Positions 35,924-44,835 of a DNA stretch of 55,299 nucleotides are shown here, in pieces. The translations under genes and the position numbers were made by a program. Each line of letters starts with the position of its first letter. The first letter of the stretch is position 1. Source of the stretch: Pseudobacteriovorax antillogorgiicola. Its GTDB lineage: Bacteria > Bdellovibrionota_B > Oligoflexia > Oligoflexales > RGVZ01. The notes beneath the pieces were generated by a model, which saw only the letters and a list, made by a program, of their open reading frames with translations, did no database searches and had not been told where the DNA came from. The stretch covers positions 1 to 55,299 of the forward strand of contig CAMDHM010000015.1 of the NCBI GenBank assembly GCA_945898195.1, given 5' to 3'.

Positions 35924-38404
35924 ATGGAAGAAAAACAGAGTTATCCATTCTCAAACATTGAGAAAAAATGGCAACACCACTGGCTTGCAAATAAGACCTT
36001 CAAAACCCCAGACCCGGACGACTCGTCGGCCCCAAAAAAGCCCAAATATTATATTTTGGATATGTTTCCCTATCCCTCTGGTGATGGCCTTCATGTCGGC
36101 CATCCCGAAGGCTATACGGCCACCGACATCGTCGCCCGGTTCAAACGCATGAACGGTTTCAATGTCCTGCACCCCATGGGCTGGGACGCTTTCGGCCTGC
36201 CAGCGGAACAGCACGCCATCAACACGGGAACCCATCCCCGCGTCACCACCGCCAAGAACATCAACCGGTTTCGCGAACAAATCCAATCCCTCGGATTGAG
36301 TTATGACTGGGACCGCGAGGTCGACACGACGGACCCCGGCTACTACAAATGGACTCAATGGATCTTCTTAAAACTGTTTGAACGGGGACTCGCCTATGAA
36401 TCCCACGAGCCGGTCAATTGGTGTCCTGTCCTTGGCACCGTTTTGGCGAACGAAGAAGTCATTGACGGCAAATCAGAGCGCGGCGGCCATCCAGTCATCC
36501 GTAAACCAATGCGCCAGTGGGTTTTAAAAATCACGGCTTATGCCGAGCGCCTTCTTGACGACCTCGATCTGGTCGATTGGCCAGACAGCGTCAAGGAAAT
36601 GCAGCGCAACTGGATCGGCAAAAGTGTCGGTGCCGAGGTTGAATTCAAAATTGCAGAAAAAATGACGCCCGAGAAAGCTCACAGCTTTACGGTTTTTACG
36701 ACCCGCCCAGATACCCTGTTTGGCGCCACGTTCTGTGTCCTTGCCCCGGAGCATCCTCTGGTCACTAAGATCACGACACTCGCGCAGCGTGATGAAATTG
36801 CCGCCTACGTCGAAGAAACTAAGCGCCGCAGCGACATTGAACGCACCGGACTCAATACAGAAAAAACAGGGGTTTTCACTGGTGCATTTGCCATCAACCC
36901 GACCAATGGCGAAAACATCCCGGTTTGGATCGCCGACTATGTGATGATCACATACGGCCATGGGGCCATCATGGCTGTTCCCGGACACGATGAACGCGAT
37001 CATGAGTTTGCCAGAAAATTCGCCCTTCCCATCAAGCGAGTCTTGACCGGACCAGCTACGCTTGAAGGCGACAACGAGCAAGATATCACCTTGGCCGCGC
37101 ACACGGGTGAAGGCATCCTAGTCAACTCAGGTTTCCTGAATGGTCTAAATAAAACGGCTGCCATCGCGTGCATGAACCGGTGGCTCGAAGAACAGAAGTT
37201 TGGCAAACCCACCATAACTTATAAACTACGCGACTGGCTGTTCTCCCGTCAGCGCTACTGGGGAGAACCGTTCCCGATAGCGCAAGATCAAGCTGGCAAT
37301 GTCGTGACGATGAACGAATCAGAGCTACCCGTTTTATTGCCAGACCTTGAAGATTTCAAGCCGTCAGGAAACGGAGAGTCTCCGCTGTCGCGATCGAAAG
37401 GTTGGCTGGAATACAATAGAGACGGCAAAGCCTATCGCCGCGAAACCAACACGATGCCTCAGTGGGCCGGCAGTTGCTGGTACTACTTGCGTTATATCGA
37501 TCCGCGCAATGATCACGAGGCCTGGAGCAAATCCAAAGAGAAATATTGGATGCCGGTGGACCTGTATGTGGGCGGTGTCGAGCACGCCGTCTTACATTTG
37601 CTTTACGCAAGATTCTGGCACAAGGTCCTCTTCGATTGCGGCCTGGTCTCGACCAAAGAGCCGTTCCAGCGCCTCGTCAATCAAGGAATGATTCTGGGCG
37701 AAAATGGCGAAAAAATGTCAAAAAGCCGCGGTAACGTCGTTAATCCCGATGATATCATCCGCGAATGGGGCGCCGACTCCCTGCGCCTCTACGAAATGTT
37801 CATGGGACCTTTGGAAGCCACCAAGCCATGGCAGACTGCCGGGATTGTTGGCTGCCACCGCTTTCTGCGACGGTTTTGGAAACTATTTGTGACGGACGAA
37901 GGCCACATCAGCGGGCAGATCCAGGCCAAAGAAGACAGCGAATCGTTTCGTCGGACCCTGCACCGGACCATTCAAAAGGTTACTGTAGACACGGGAGCCA
38001 TGCGATTCAATACGGCCATCGCCGCAATGATGGAACTTGTGAACGCTACCTACAAAGAATCTGCCATTTCTCGCGCCTCGGCCAATACAATGACCTTGCT
38101 TTTGGCATCCTATGCACCGCACATGGCGGAGGAACTCTGGGAAAAACTTGGCCATAAAAACACACTCGCTTATGAACCGTGGCCGAAGTTTGACCCGGCA
38201 CTGTGCGAGGTCGATACGGTGACCCTCTCCGTAAGCGTCAATGGAAAAATGCGCGGCACCATAGAAGTTGCCAAGGACGCGGTTCAATCCGACGTGCTCG
38301 CCACGGCAAGGGCTCTGGAAGGAGTTCAACGCCATTTGGAAGGCAAACAGCTGCGGAAAGAAATCTACGTGCCGGGAAAAATCGTCAACTTCGTGGTCTC
38401 TTGA
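35924..38404 (+). CDS. leuS: Leucyl-tRNA synthetase
   Basis: Class I synthetase charging tRNA-Leu and editing mischarged products. Visible are the HIGH-type [12 protein letters not shown] (about residue 55), the editing domain with [17 protein letters not shown] sequence ([15 protein letters not shown]), the zinc/leucine-specific region, [10 protein letters not shown] (about 595), and the anticodon-binding C-terminus. Start 35924 (MEEKQSYPF) matches the family; 35888 and 35885 lie 12-13 codons upstream in frame. It leads an operon with hemJ, the glycosyltransferase and the O-methyltransferase. Confidence 0.95.
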   Translation: MEEKQSYPFSNIEKKWQHHWLANKTFKTPDPDDSSAPKKPKYYILDMFPYPSGDGLHVGHPEGYTATDIVARFKRMNGFNVLHPMGWDAFGLPAEQHAINTGTHPRVTTAKNINRFREQIQSLGLSYDWDREVDTTDPGYYKWTQWIFLKLFERGLAYESHEPVNWCPVLGTVLANEEVIDGKSERGGHPVIRKPMRQWVLKITAYAERLLDDLDLVDWPDSVKEMQRNWIGKSVGAEVEFKIAEKMTPEKAHSFTVFTTRPDTLFGATFCVLAPEHPLVTKITTLAQRDEIAAYVEETKRRSDIERTGLNTEKTGVFTGAFAINPTNGENIPVWIADYVMITYGHGAIMAVPGHDERDHEFARKFALPIKRVLTGPATLEGDNEQDITLAAHTGEGILVNSGFLNGLNKTAAIACMNRWLEEQKFGKPTITYKLRDWLFSRQRYWGEPFPIAQDQAGNVVTMNESELPVLLPDLEDFKPSGNGESPLSRSKGWLEYNRDGKAYRRETNTMPQWAGSCWYYLRYIDPRNDHEAWSKSKEKYWMPVDLYVGGVEHAVLHLLYARFWHKVLFDCGLVSTKEPFQRLVNQGMILGENGEKMSKSRGNVVNPDDIIREWGADSLRLYEMFMGPLEATKPWQTAGIVGCHRFLRRFWKLFVTDEGHISGQIQAKEDSESFRRTLHRTIQKVTVDTGAMRFNTAIAAMMELVNATYKESAISRASANTMTLLLASYAPHMAEELWEKLGHKNTLAYEPWPKFDPALCEVDTVTLSVSVNGKMRGTIEVAKDAVQSDVLATARALEGVQRHLEGKQLRKEIYVPGKIVNFVVS

Positions 38405-38410
38405 GGCCCT

Positions 38411-38860
38411 ATGGAAAACCTTGTGGATAGTTATTTATTTTGGAAATGGCTGCATATCGTTGCGGTTATCAGTTGGATGGCAGGTATCTTATACTTGTAC
38501 CGCCTTTTGATTTACCACAGCGAGCGGGGCATTAAAGATCCCTCCATCCACGAACTGCTGTCGTTGATGGAAATGCGCCTCTACCGCTACATAACCATTC
38601 CCGCAATGTCCGTGGCCGTCGCCGCCGGCCTCATCATGGTAGGTCTGGCACCAGACCTCGGTCGGACTGGATGGTTCAGCAGCAAGTTTGGTTTGGTCCT
38701 CATTCTCATGTTCACCACATTTTATGCTGGCAAACTACATCGGGACGCCAGCGCTGATCCAAGCCGTTTGCCATCCTCGCGAACCCTGCGATTTTTGAAT
38801 GAGGCGCCAACGATTCTCATGCTGGCTATCGTGGCTCTTGTGGTTTTCAAACCATTTTAA
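38411..38860 (+). CDS. hemJ: HemJ-like protoporphyrinogen IX oxidase
   Basis: A 149-residue protein with four membrane helices, matching HemJ (UPF0093). The conserved His sits in LFWKWLHIVAVISWMAG, and there is a YRYITIPAM segment and a C-terminal LRFLNEAPTILMLAIVALVVFKPF-type end (shown here by its first residues LRFLNEAPT). HemJ oxidises protoporphyrinogen IX in haem synthesis, at the inner membrane. It follows leuS by six bases. Confidence 0.9.
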   Translation: MENLVDSYLFWKWLHIVAVISWMAGILYLYRLLIYHSERGIKDPSIHELLSLMEMRLYRYITIPAMSVAVAAGLIMVGLAPDLGRTGWFSSKFGLVLILMFTTFYAGKLHRDASADPSRLPSSRTLRFLNEAPTILMLAIVALVVFKPF

Positions 38861-38871
38861 TCCGGAGTTCT

Positions 38872-41010
38872 GTGAAAGGTTTACCCTCAAAGCTTCATTT
38901 TAGGATTGGCCTCGGATTGCTCGGCATCACAGTGCTCGCCACCGTTCTCTTCAACCTTGTCATCCGAGAATTCAATAAGCAGGCCGTCTTGCGCCTGGAC
39001 TCTCGACTTGCAGCGCTGGAAAATAAAACAGGAATCAAGACCATCGCCACGGGCTTCACTCTAGGCTTTGGAACGATGAGGATCGATTCCCTAAAAATAA
39101 TTTTTCCGAAACATGCGCCAAGCGGGAAAACCCGAACTGATTCAGAGCAAAAAAAAGATCCGGACATCCTCGCATTATGGCAACAAATCGAGCCCGCTTT
39201 ACGCGCTCTAATCCTCGAGTTGCGTTCCCCTACTGGTGCCCCCCCAACAAAATCCATCATACCCAGGCTTGCAATCTGGCTAATGCCCAACCGAATTGTA
39301 TTCGACATTGCCCAGGCGGAAATCATTGCGGCTGATATCGCATCCCAAACAAGACAACACGAATTGCTCCTGCAAGCGAAAGAACTTCATGTACGCATTG
39401 ACCAGCGCACACCCCGACTCAACTTCAGCGCACGCGAACTACAATTGACTGGATTTATTGCTGACTCTCAAGTGTGCGGACATCTTAGGCTTAGGCCTAA
39501 AACGGGGGACATTGAACTCACTATTTCCCAAACCCCTGATGCAAAATATCATGGTTGGGGACTTCGCGTTAAAACCGGAACCGACACGAAAAAGATTCAC
39601 ATCGCCCTCCGCGGTGCTCACATGCCTCCTTCGCTTGCTTCCTTGTTCGGATCTTTGATCGTTCCATCAACCGACACAACCTTTGAAACTAACTTAGAAA
39701 TAATGCGCCTGGGCAAGGAGATGATGTCTTTCAAGGCCAACGTTAATTTTCGCGATTTGTACCTTCGGCACCAAAGCCTTGCAGCAACTGAGATCGGCCC
39801 CTTGCACCTCGATGCCAATTTTACAGGCGCCTATGATCCAGGCAGTTCGGAATTAATCATTGATCACGGGCGCATTGAAATTCCAGCACCCCTTGATTTT
39901 GAGCCCGCGGAACGGGATATGGCGCAACGGTCAAACTACGATTTCGAAGTCACCGGGGCAATCGAACCGGCAGTGATCATCAATCTTCGTGCCAGTGGTC
40001 CCGTGGGCTTACCACAAACAGCACAACGATTTTTAACCCATTATTTTCCACCATCTTCCCCAAGGAAGCCACCCACGAACTGGTCCGTCCGAGCCTTTGT
40101 GGCACGGACTCCCTGTCAGGCGCTGGTTGATATCCTGCCGTCAAAGCTCGCCCCAGCATTGGATCGATTTGAACTCGGGGGGGATTTCATGGGAATTGCC
40201 ACCCTAACCTGGCCAAAAGACAGTCCAGCTGATTTTCAACTTAATGTTAGCCACGATGAATTTACCTGCGAAGTCTCCAGCGAACCCGCTGGCTATGCTG
40301 CCGAATCCTTCAAAGGTCCACTCAAAATCATTCGTGCCTCGCGGGGCATGCCTAAACGACCCATCGAACTTTCGCCCAATAACCCTGATTTTACGCCCTA
40401 TCAGCAAATCAGCCGCTCATTCCTGACGACCGTTGTTGCGGCGGAAGACACCGGGTTTTGGTCCCACAAAGGAATTACGTCCTTCACTTTTCTTGATGCA
40501 CTGCGCGACAACCTAATTGAGGGCCGTCTTTCCCGCGGCGGATCGACGATCACGATGCAGTTGGTAAAAAATATTTTACTTACCCCGGAGCGAACAGCGA
40601 GCAGAAAAGTTCAGGAATTTTTTCTTGCGTGGCACCTTGGGCGAGCCTTAACCCGCGAGCGAATCCTGGAACTGTACGCCAACGTGGTCGAATTTGGCCC
40701 CAACATCTTTGGAGTTGGCGAAGCCGCCGACTGGTACTTCGGAAAAAAACCGTCAGATCTTAGCCTCAAGGAAAGCATCTTTCTTGTAAACCTTCTACCT
40801 GCTCCGGTCAGCAGGATGGAGGCATTCTGCCGGCATTACCAAGAAACAGAAAATTTCACGAAGTTGATGAACGCTTTGCTAATACGCATGCATTCACTAA
40901 AAATAATCACCACACAGCAGTTCAATAAAACCGATTCCGAGCGATTGATTTTCCGCACCGACGATGCGGCCAACGCCAAACTCTGCCACCCCCCGAAAGA
41001 AGCTACATGA
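38872..41010 (+). CDS. Peptidoglycan glycosyltransferase (GT51) with a large N-terminal exported domain
   Basis: GTG 38872 has GGAG five bases upstream. After one N-terminal membrane helix (GLLGITVLATVLFNLVI) there are about 450 residues of strand-rich, repeat-like sequence resembling AsmA/DUF748 proteins. A GT51 domain follows from about residue 505: VVAAEDTGFWSHKG (catalytic Glu), RGGSTITMQLVKN, and ELYANVVEFGPNIFGVGEAA (second Glu). GT51 polymerises glycan from lipid II. There is no transpeptidase domain, so it is monofunctional. The order, exported domain before the GT, differs from MtgA and PBP1. The 3' end overlaps the methyltransferase by four bases. Confidence 0.85.
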   Translation: MKGLPSKLHFRIGLGLLGITVLATVLFNLVIREFNKQAVLRLDSRLAALENKTGIKTIATGFTLGFGTMRIDSLKIIFPKHAPSGKTRTDSEQKKDPDILALWQQIEPALRALILELRSPTGAPPTKSIIPRLAIWLMPNRIVFDIAQAEIIAADIASQTRQHELLLQAKELHVRIDQRTPRLNFSARELQLTGFIADSQVCGHLRLRPKTGDIELTISQTPDAKYHGWGLRVKTGTDTKKIHIALRGAHMPPSLASLFGSLIVPSTDTTFETNLEIMRLGKEMMSFKANVNFRDLYLRHQSLAATEIGPLHLDANFTGAYDPGSSELIIDHGRIEIPAPLDFEPAERDMAQRSNYDFEVTGAIEPAVIINLRASGPVGLPQTAQRFLTHYFPPSSPRKPPTNWSVRAFVARTPCQALVDILPSKLAPALDRFELGGDFMGIATLTWPKDSPADFQLNVSHDEFTCEVSSEPAGYAAESFKGPLKIIRASRGMPKRPIELSPNNPDFTPYQQISRSFLTTVVAAEDTGFWSHKGITSFTFLDALRDNLIEGRLSRGGSTITMQLVKNILLTPERTASRKVQEFFLAWHLGRALTRERILELYANVVEFGPNIFGVGEAADWYFGKKPSDLSLKESIFLVNLLPAPVSRMEAFCRHYQETENFTKLMNALLIRMHSLKIITTQQFNKTDSERLIFRTDDAANAKLCHPPKEAT

Positions 41011-41687
41011 AACTTGTCCCCGCCACAGAACCACTGGCCCGATACCTGTCAATTCATGCGACGGCATTGGATCATGCTTTACTGCCCAATGAGTCCCTTG
41101 CTTTGGAGGAGCTTCGCAGCGAGACACTTGGAATAATCGGCAGCGAGATGCAGATTGCTCGTGAGCAGGGATCGTTCATGTATCTTGCCGCCAAGTTAAT
41201 TGGTGCAACAAAGTGCCTGGAACTGGGCTGTTTTACGGGATATTCGGCCATCGCCGTGGCCGCGGCCCTGCCGCCAAGTGGCGTCGTCGTCACGATCGAC
41301 AAAGACGAAGAAACCATGGCCGTCGCGCGACGCTATTTTGTGCGCACGGGGCAGTCCCAAAAAATTATTCCCAGAGTAGGCAACGCCCTGGACGAACTGG
41401 ATAAATTACTCGATGAACATGGGCCAGAAAGTTTTGATCTTGCATTTATCGATGCCGACAAAGGACCGATGCTTGATTACTTTGAGCGCTGTTTGAAATT
41501 AGTTCGGATTGGCGGACTGATTTTGGCGGACAACACCCTCTGGAATGGCGATGTTACAAATCCGTCAAGCCAGGACAAATGCACCATCGCGATCCGGAAT
41601 TTTAATGACATAGTTTCCAAAGATCGCCGGGTGGAAGCAACCCTGGTGAATGTGGCAGATGGAATCATGATGCTTCGTAAAGTTTGA
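41007..41687 (+). CDS. Class I SAM-dependent O-methyltransferase
   Basis: A 226-residue member of the catechol/caffeoyl-CoA O-methyltransferase family. Visible are LELGCFTGYSAIAVA (SAM site), TIDKDEE, LAFIDADKGPMLDYF (metal ligand Asp), and ADNTLWNG (second metal ligand). It methylates a small hydroxylated compound in a Mg-dependent way; the target is unknown. The ATGA overlap shows coupling to the GT51 gene. Confidence 0.88.
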   Translation: MKLVPATEPLARYLSIHATALDHALLPNESLALEELRSETLGIIGSEMQIAREQGSFMYLAAKLIGATKCLELGCFTGYSAIAVAAALPPSGVVVTIDKDEETMAVARRYFVRTGQSQKIIPRVGNALDELDKLLDEHGPESFDLAFIDADKGPMLDYFERCLKLVRIGGLILADNTLWNGDVTNPSSQDKCTIAIRNFNDIVSKDRRVEATLVNVADGIMMLRKV

Positions 41688-41722
41688 GGTATTTCACCGA
41701 ACTCCGGACGCACCTTGAGTCA

Positions 41723-42265
41723 TCAGCCTCTGATCTCTGAAACCAACGCCTGATAAAGCATCACGTAATCTTGGTTAAGGGCTCGCAGACGCGTCGCGAC
41801 AACCTTTGCCAATCGCAAAATGACGCCCACCGACCATTGGGGATAAAGGCGACAAAACCGCTCAAAATCACCGCCATCAAGAACTAGGCAACGGCAGGCC
41901 TCATCAGCTATGACAGATGCAGACCTGGCTTCCTGTCCAAATAATGCGCCTTCACCAAAAAAAATCCCAGTTCCCCCAGCTAACTTTGCTACCGGATAAA
42001 AATCACCCTGAATGGTTTTTTTCATCACCAAAACTCTTCCGCTCATCAAAAAATACATCCCACCACCAACATCGCCTTCGCGAATAATTTCAGACCCAAC
42101 CGGAAAATCGGTAACCGTAAGAAACTCCGAGAAGGCCCGCAAACCTTTGGAATCTGCCTTAAGCTCTTCCAGTAAGACAATGCCTTCAAGGTATTTTAGA
42201 ATTTCATCATTATGCATTTTAGCTTTTGATTCAGAATGACCAACGACTTCCTTGAGCCCCATCAT
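41723..42265 (-). CDS. Single-domain cyclic-nucleotide-binding protein
   Basis: A 180-residue protein with one CNBD (about residues 45-160). The phosphate-binding cassette FFGEGALFGQEARSASV keeps the Glu (GEGAL) and Arg (ARSASV) that hold the cyclic phosphate, so ligand binding is plausible. There is no DNA-binding HTH and no membrane helix. Its start overlaps the stop of the channel gene (ATGA), so the two are surely co-translated. It may act as a detached ligand-sensing subunit for that channel. Confidence 0.87.
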   Translation of the reverse strand: MMGLKEVVGHSESKAKMHNDEILKYLEGIVLLEELKADSKGLRAFSEFLTVTDFPVGSEIIREGDVGGGMYFLMSGRVLVMKKTIQGDFYPVAKLAGGTGIFFGEGALFGQEARSASVIADEACRCLVLDGGDFERFCRLYPQWSVGVILRLAKVVATRLRALNQDYVMLYQALVSEIRG

Positions 42266-43449
42266 GCAGCTCCCTCTGTCCTTGTGACACTATGATCCAC
42301 GCGAATCGTGATTAAAACGGTTCCCGATGGAACAATATAGTCGGGCAATGGATTAAACATTGGACTATTGCAACGAATTTGCTTAACCGACTGCAGGTTG
42401 TCGATCAACTTCTTCACATTGCTAGTCTTCTGAGCTTCGCGTAAAGCCCGATCTCGAATCGTATGTGTGTTTCCAGAATGTTCAATCAATCCGACGAATA
42501 AAGTTCGCCCGCTTGGATCTAGCGTCTTGCAAATTTCGGAATATGTTTTGTTGTGAAGCGCCTCTGGTATATCAAGCGTTTGCAGGGCGGTGCCAGATTT
42601 AGGGTCCAACAAATCATTAAGAACATTCGCTAGCCCAGTCCCGCTTGCAGCTGTTCCCAATAGTAAACGGCTGTATTGCCGCGAATAAATAATGTCGGTC
42701 ACACCTGCCATGCGCAAGTAGCTTGAAAGGTTCGGATCGATGATCTCGGCCGTAACGAAGGCTGTCTTGGCCAATTTCCCCAAAGCCGTTGCCGCCATGA
42801 TTGTCCGAGCATCTGCCTCCTCTGCACTTGGCGACACGCCGGTTTGAGATCGCGCACGATCCGCCAGGATTAAAACCCGGCTGGCCTTGTCTGGAAATGC
42901 CTGTTGAAGAACATCTACGCGAAAAAAATCGCCGCCAACGAAGTTGATTTTTTCAAAACGCTTGTCTTCACGAATTGCGTCTATTTCGTCACGACCGACA
43001 TTGGCGACAATGACGACTTTCTCGGCACCATTTCCCGTATCTTTTCCCACCATGTGTTCAAGAAGATCCTTCATGTCGTCACGCCATCCGCAAATGATGA
43101 AGTGACCCTTAAGCCGTTCGTCCACGTTGCGCCTCCTTGCAAGGATTGCCTCTTCAAGAAACCATGCCGAAATACGAGCCGTAAGAATTCCGGTTGCCGC
43201 CACACCACTCATCATAAGGAAGACACCCACCATGCGCCCAGATGCCGTCACAGGAAAACGGTCGCCATAGCCCACCGTCAAAAATGTAACCACTCCCCAC
43301 CATAGGCCATCGCCAACGGTCTTGATGTTCGAGTTGGCATCGCCCACTTCAAAGTAGTACGCAGCCAAGGACGAAAAAAGCCATACCGCTGTCAGGGCTG
43401 CGACAATAATCAGCACGCGCCGACTCTTCAACTCCCACCCCCCGTCCAA
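42262..43449 (-). CDS. Two-helix K+ channel with RCK/TrkA-N regulatory domain
   Basis: The pore has helix 1 (about residues 12-32), the K+ selectivity filter TFLTVGYGD (58-63) and helix 2 (about 73-95). An RCK domain follows from about 115, beginning HFIICGWRDDMKDLL. This is the variant that lacks GxGxxG, as in some archaeal and bacterial channels, so NAD binding is doubtful. A TrkA-C-like segment ends the protein, with a final strand TVLITIRVD. The start is TTG 43449 (uncertain; GTG 43416 is possible). It overlaps the CNBD gene by four bases. Confidence 0.88.
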   Translation of the reverse strand: MDGGWELKSRRVLIIVAALTAVWLFSSLAAYYFEVGDANSNIKTVGDGLWWGVVTFLTVGYGDRFPVTASGRMVGVFLMMSGVAATGILTARISAWFLEEAILARRRNVDERLKGHFIICGWRDDMKDLLEHMVGKDTGNGAEKVVIVANVGRDEIDAIREDKRFEKINFVGGDFFRVDVLQQAFPDKASRVLILADRARSQTGVSPSAEEADARTIMAATALGKLAKTAFVTAEIIDPNLSSYLRMAGVTDIIYSRQYSRLLLGTAASGTGLANVLNDLLDPKSGTALQTLDIPEALHNKTYSEICKTLDPSGRTLFVGLIEHSGNTHTIRDRALREAQKTSNVKKLIDNLQSVKQIRCNSPMFNPLPDYIVPSGTVLITIRVDHSVTRTEGAA

Positions 43450-43584
43450 TCATAATTCACCAGGTGTGTTCGGAAAAATCGGGCCTTATAATTAATTGCT
43501 GCAGCCATGGCCAAGAGGCAAACCGCCGTTGATCCCAACGAAATTGCTGCGCAATGATTATCAATTGGATATTTCTGAAATGGC

Positions 43585-44520
43585 TTATATTTTGAAAAAC
43601 GAGAGAGACGCCTGTTCATTGCAGGGACGGATTTTAGTCCTTGGGCCTTCGCCTATGGATTCAAGCTGTGAAGCCGAACAAATTGAATCATGAGTATAGA
43701 AAATCCACCACTGCCCAGGCACGGCCTCGGCATATAAGGCTTCCTTCTCATTGATTACCTGTTCAGGAAACCGGTCGTACCCCATAGATACCGGAACATG
43801 AACCCAAGCTCTACCCGGCACAAGGTCACCGGCAAAAACTATTTTGGAGTTTGCTCCTGTTACCACGGTATGCATCTGCCCCGGAGTGTGCCCATCCGAG
43901 AATCGAAAAGAACAAACGTGGGGCATCACGTCGGGGTGGGTTTCACCGTCGACTAAGATCAAACGCCCCGATGCTTTCAATTGCTCGGCCATCCCAGGAA
44001 TGAATGATGCGCGGTCGCGGAGGTGTGGCTTCATCGCCCGCTCAAACGCGCGTACGCCAGTGACGTATTTTGCGTTGTGAAACAGAAGGTCCTTATTGCC
44101 AGCTTGGATTTGATCGAACGTAGGTAGGATTCCACCTGCGTGATCAAAATGCAGGTGCGACAAAATCACGAAATCGATTTCGTCGGGATCAACCCCGGCA
44201 GCAGCAAGGTTTGCGAGCAGGCGATGATCTTTTTCACGCACCCCGTAGCGTTCTGCCATGGCCGGATCAAAAAAAGCGCCAATTCCGGCCTCGCATAAAA
44301 TCCATTTATCGCCCGACTCTCCTGATACGCGCACCAGCATCGCCCTACAGGCCAATTCAATGCGGCCGAGAGAGTCTGGCTTAACCCATTTCTCCCACAC
44401 GGGACGGGGCACGTTGCCGAACATAGAGCCACCGTCCAGCCATTGGTGGTTGCCCTCAATCGAAGTCACGGCGACTTCGCCGGTAATGCTGCTTGAAGGC
44501 GGAATGTAAGCTGAATTCAT
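43585..44520 (-). CDS. MBL-fold metallo-hydrolase
   Basis: Start 44520 (MNSAYI) has GAGG seven bases upstream. The metallo-beta-lactamase motif SHLHFDHAGG is clear, with a later FSDGHTPGQMHTVV and FAGDLVPG, giving the HxHxDH and further His and Asp ligands. It resembles quorum-lactonase/AHL-hydrolase-like or alkylphosphonate-type MBL proteins; the substrate is not deducible. It is cytoplasmic, with no signal peptide. Confidence 0.87.
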   Translation of the reverse strand: MNSAYIPPSSSITGEVAVTSIEGNHQWLDGGSMFGNVPRPVWEKWVKPDSLGRIELACRAMLVRVSGESGDKWILCEAGIGAFFDPAMAERYGVREKDHRLLANLAAAGVDPDEIDFVILSHLHFDHAGGILPTFDQIQAGNKDLLFHNAKYVTGVRAFERAMKPHLRDRASFIPGMAEQLKASGRLILVDGETHPDVMPHVCSFRFSDGHTPGQMHTVVTGANSKIVFAGDLVPGRAWVHVPVSMGYDRFPEQVINEKEALYAEAVPGQWWIFYTHDSICSASQLESIGEGPRTKIRPCNEQASLSFFKI

Positions 44521-44665
44521 GGCGTAACCTCGCAGAGGATCGCCGAGCCTGCCAGATCCATTTAATTCGCGCAACACCTCAATTCTGCAGGAATAAGCTG
44601 CCCAGTATTTGAGCTGGACGGTGAAAACGCGTGGTGTGCAGGAAACCCAAAGCGAGGCCAAGCAC

Positions 44666-44695
44666 TTATCAACAGAACCTGTGGATAACTATAAT
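44666..44695 (+). promoter_or_regulatory. Inverted DnaA-box-like pair over a TATAAT promoter
   Basis: TTATCAACA (44666-44674) and TGTGGATAA (44680-44688) face each other, five bases apart. The second is a perfect consensus DnaA box on the minus strand; the first differs by one base. TATAAT follows at 44690-44695, and TTATCA makes a fair -35 at 18 bases spacing. The site lies about 140 bases before the metalloprotease gene. Confidence 0.4.
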
Positions 44696-44715
44696 CAAAA
44701 CCTTTTATTCAGTCG

Positions 44716-44810
44716 ATTTGGCGGCTTGCAGCCAAATGAATATTCCCCCGCACTCAATATTCGCCCTCTAAATACCGAAGTTGAATGTGGATGGGAGGTG
44801 CCAAATTGGC
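44716..44810. promoter_or_regulatory. Repeated ATTTGGC/GCCAAAT inverted elements upstream of the metalloprotease
   Basis: A perfect 7-bp inverted repeat (44716-44722 with 44731-44737, 8-base loop) and an 11-bp palindrome gccaaattggc (44800-44810) reuse the same half-site. They may be operators or a leader hairpin. The rest of the 44521-44835 intergenic region holds no gene I can see. Confidence 0.35.
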
Positions 44811-44835
44811 GCTTGTCATTTGATTGGGAGGGAAA

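Noticed and set aside
44666..44688. Replication origin
   Set aside because: Only two box-like sites, no A/T-rich unwinding element with further boxes, and no dnaA or dnaN nearby.
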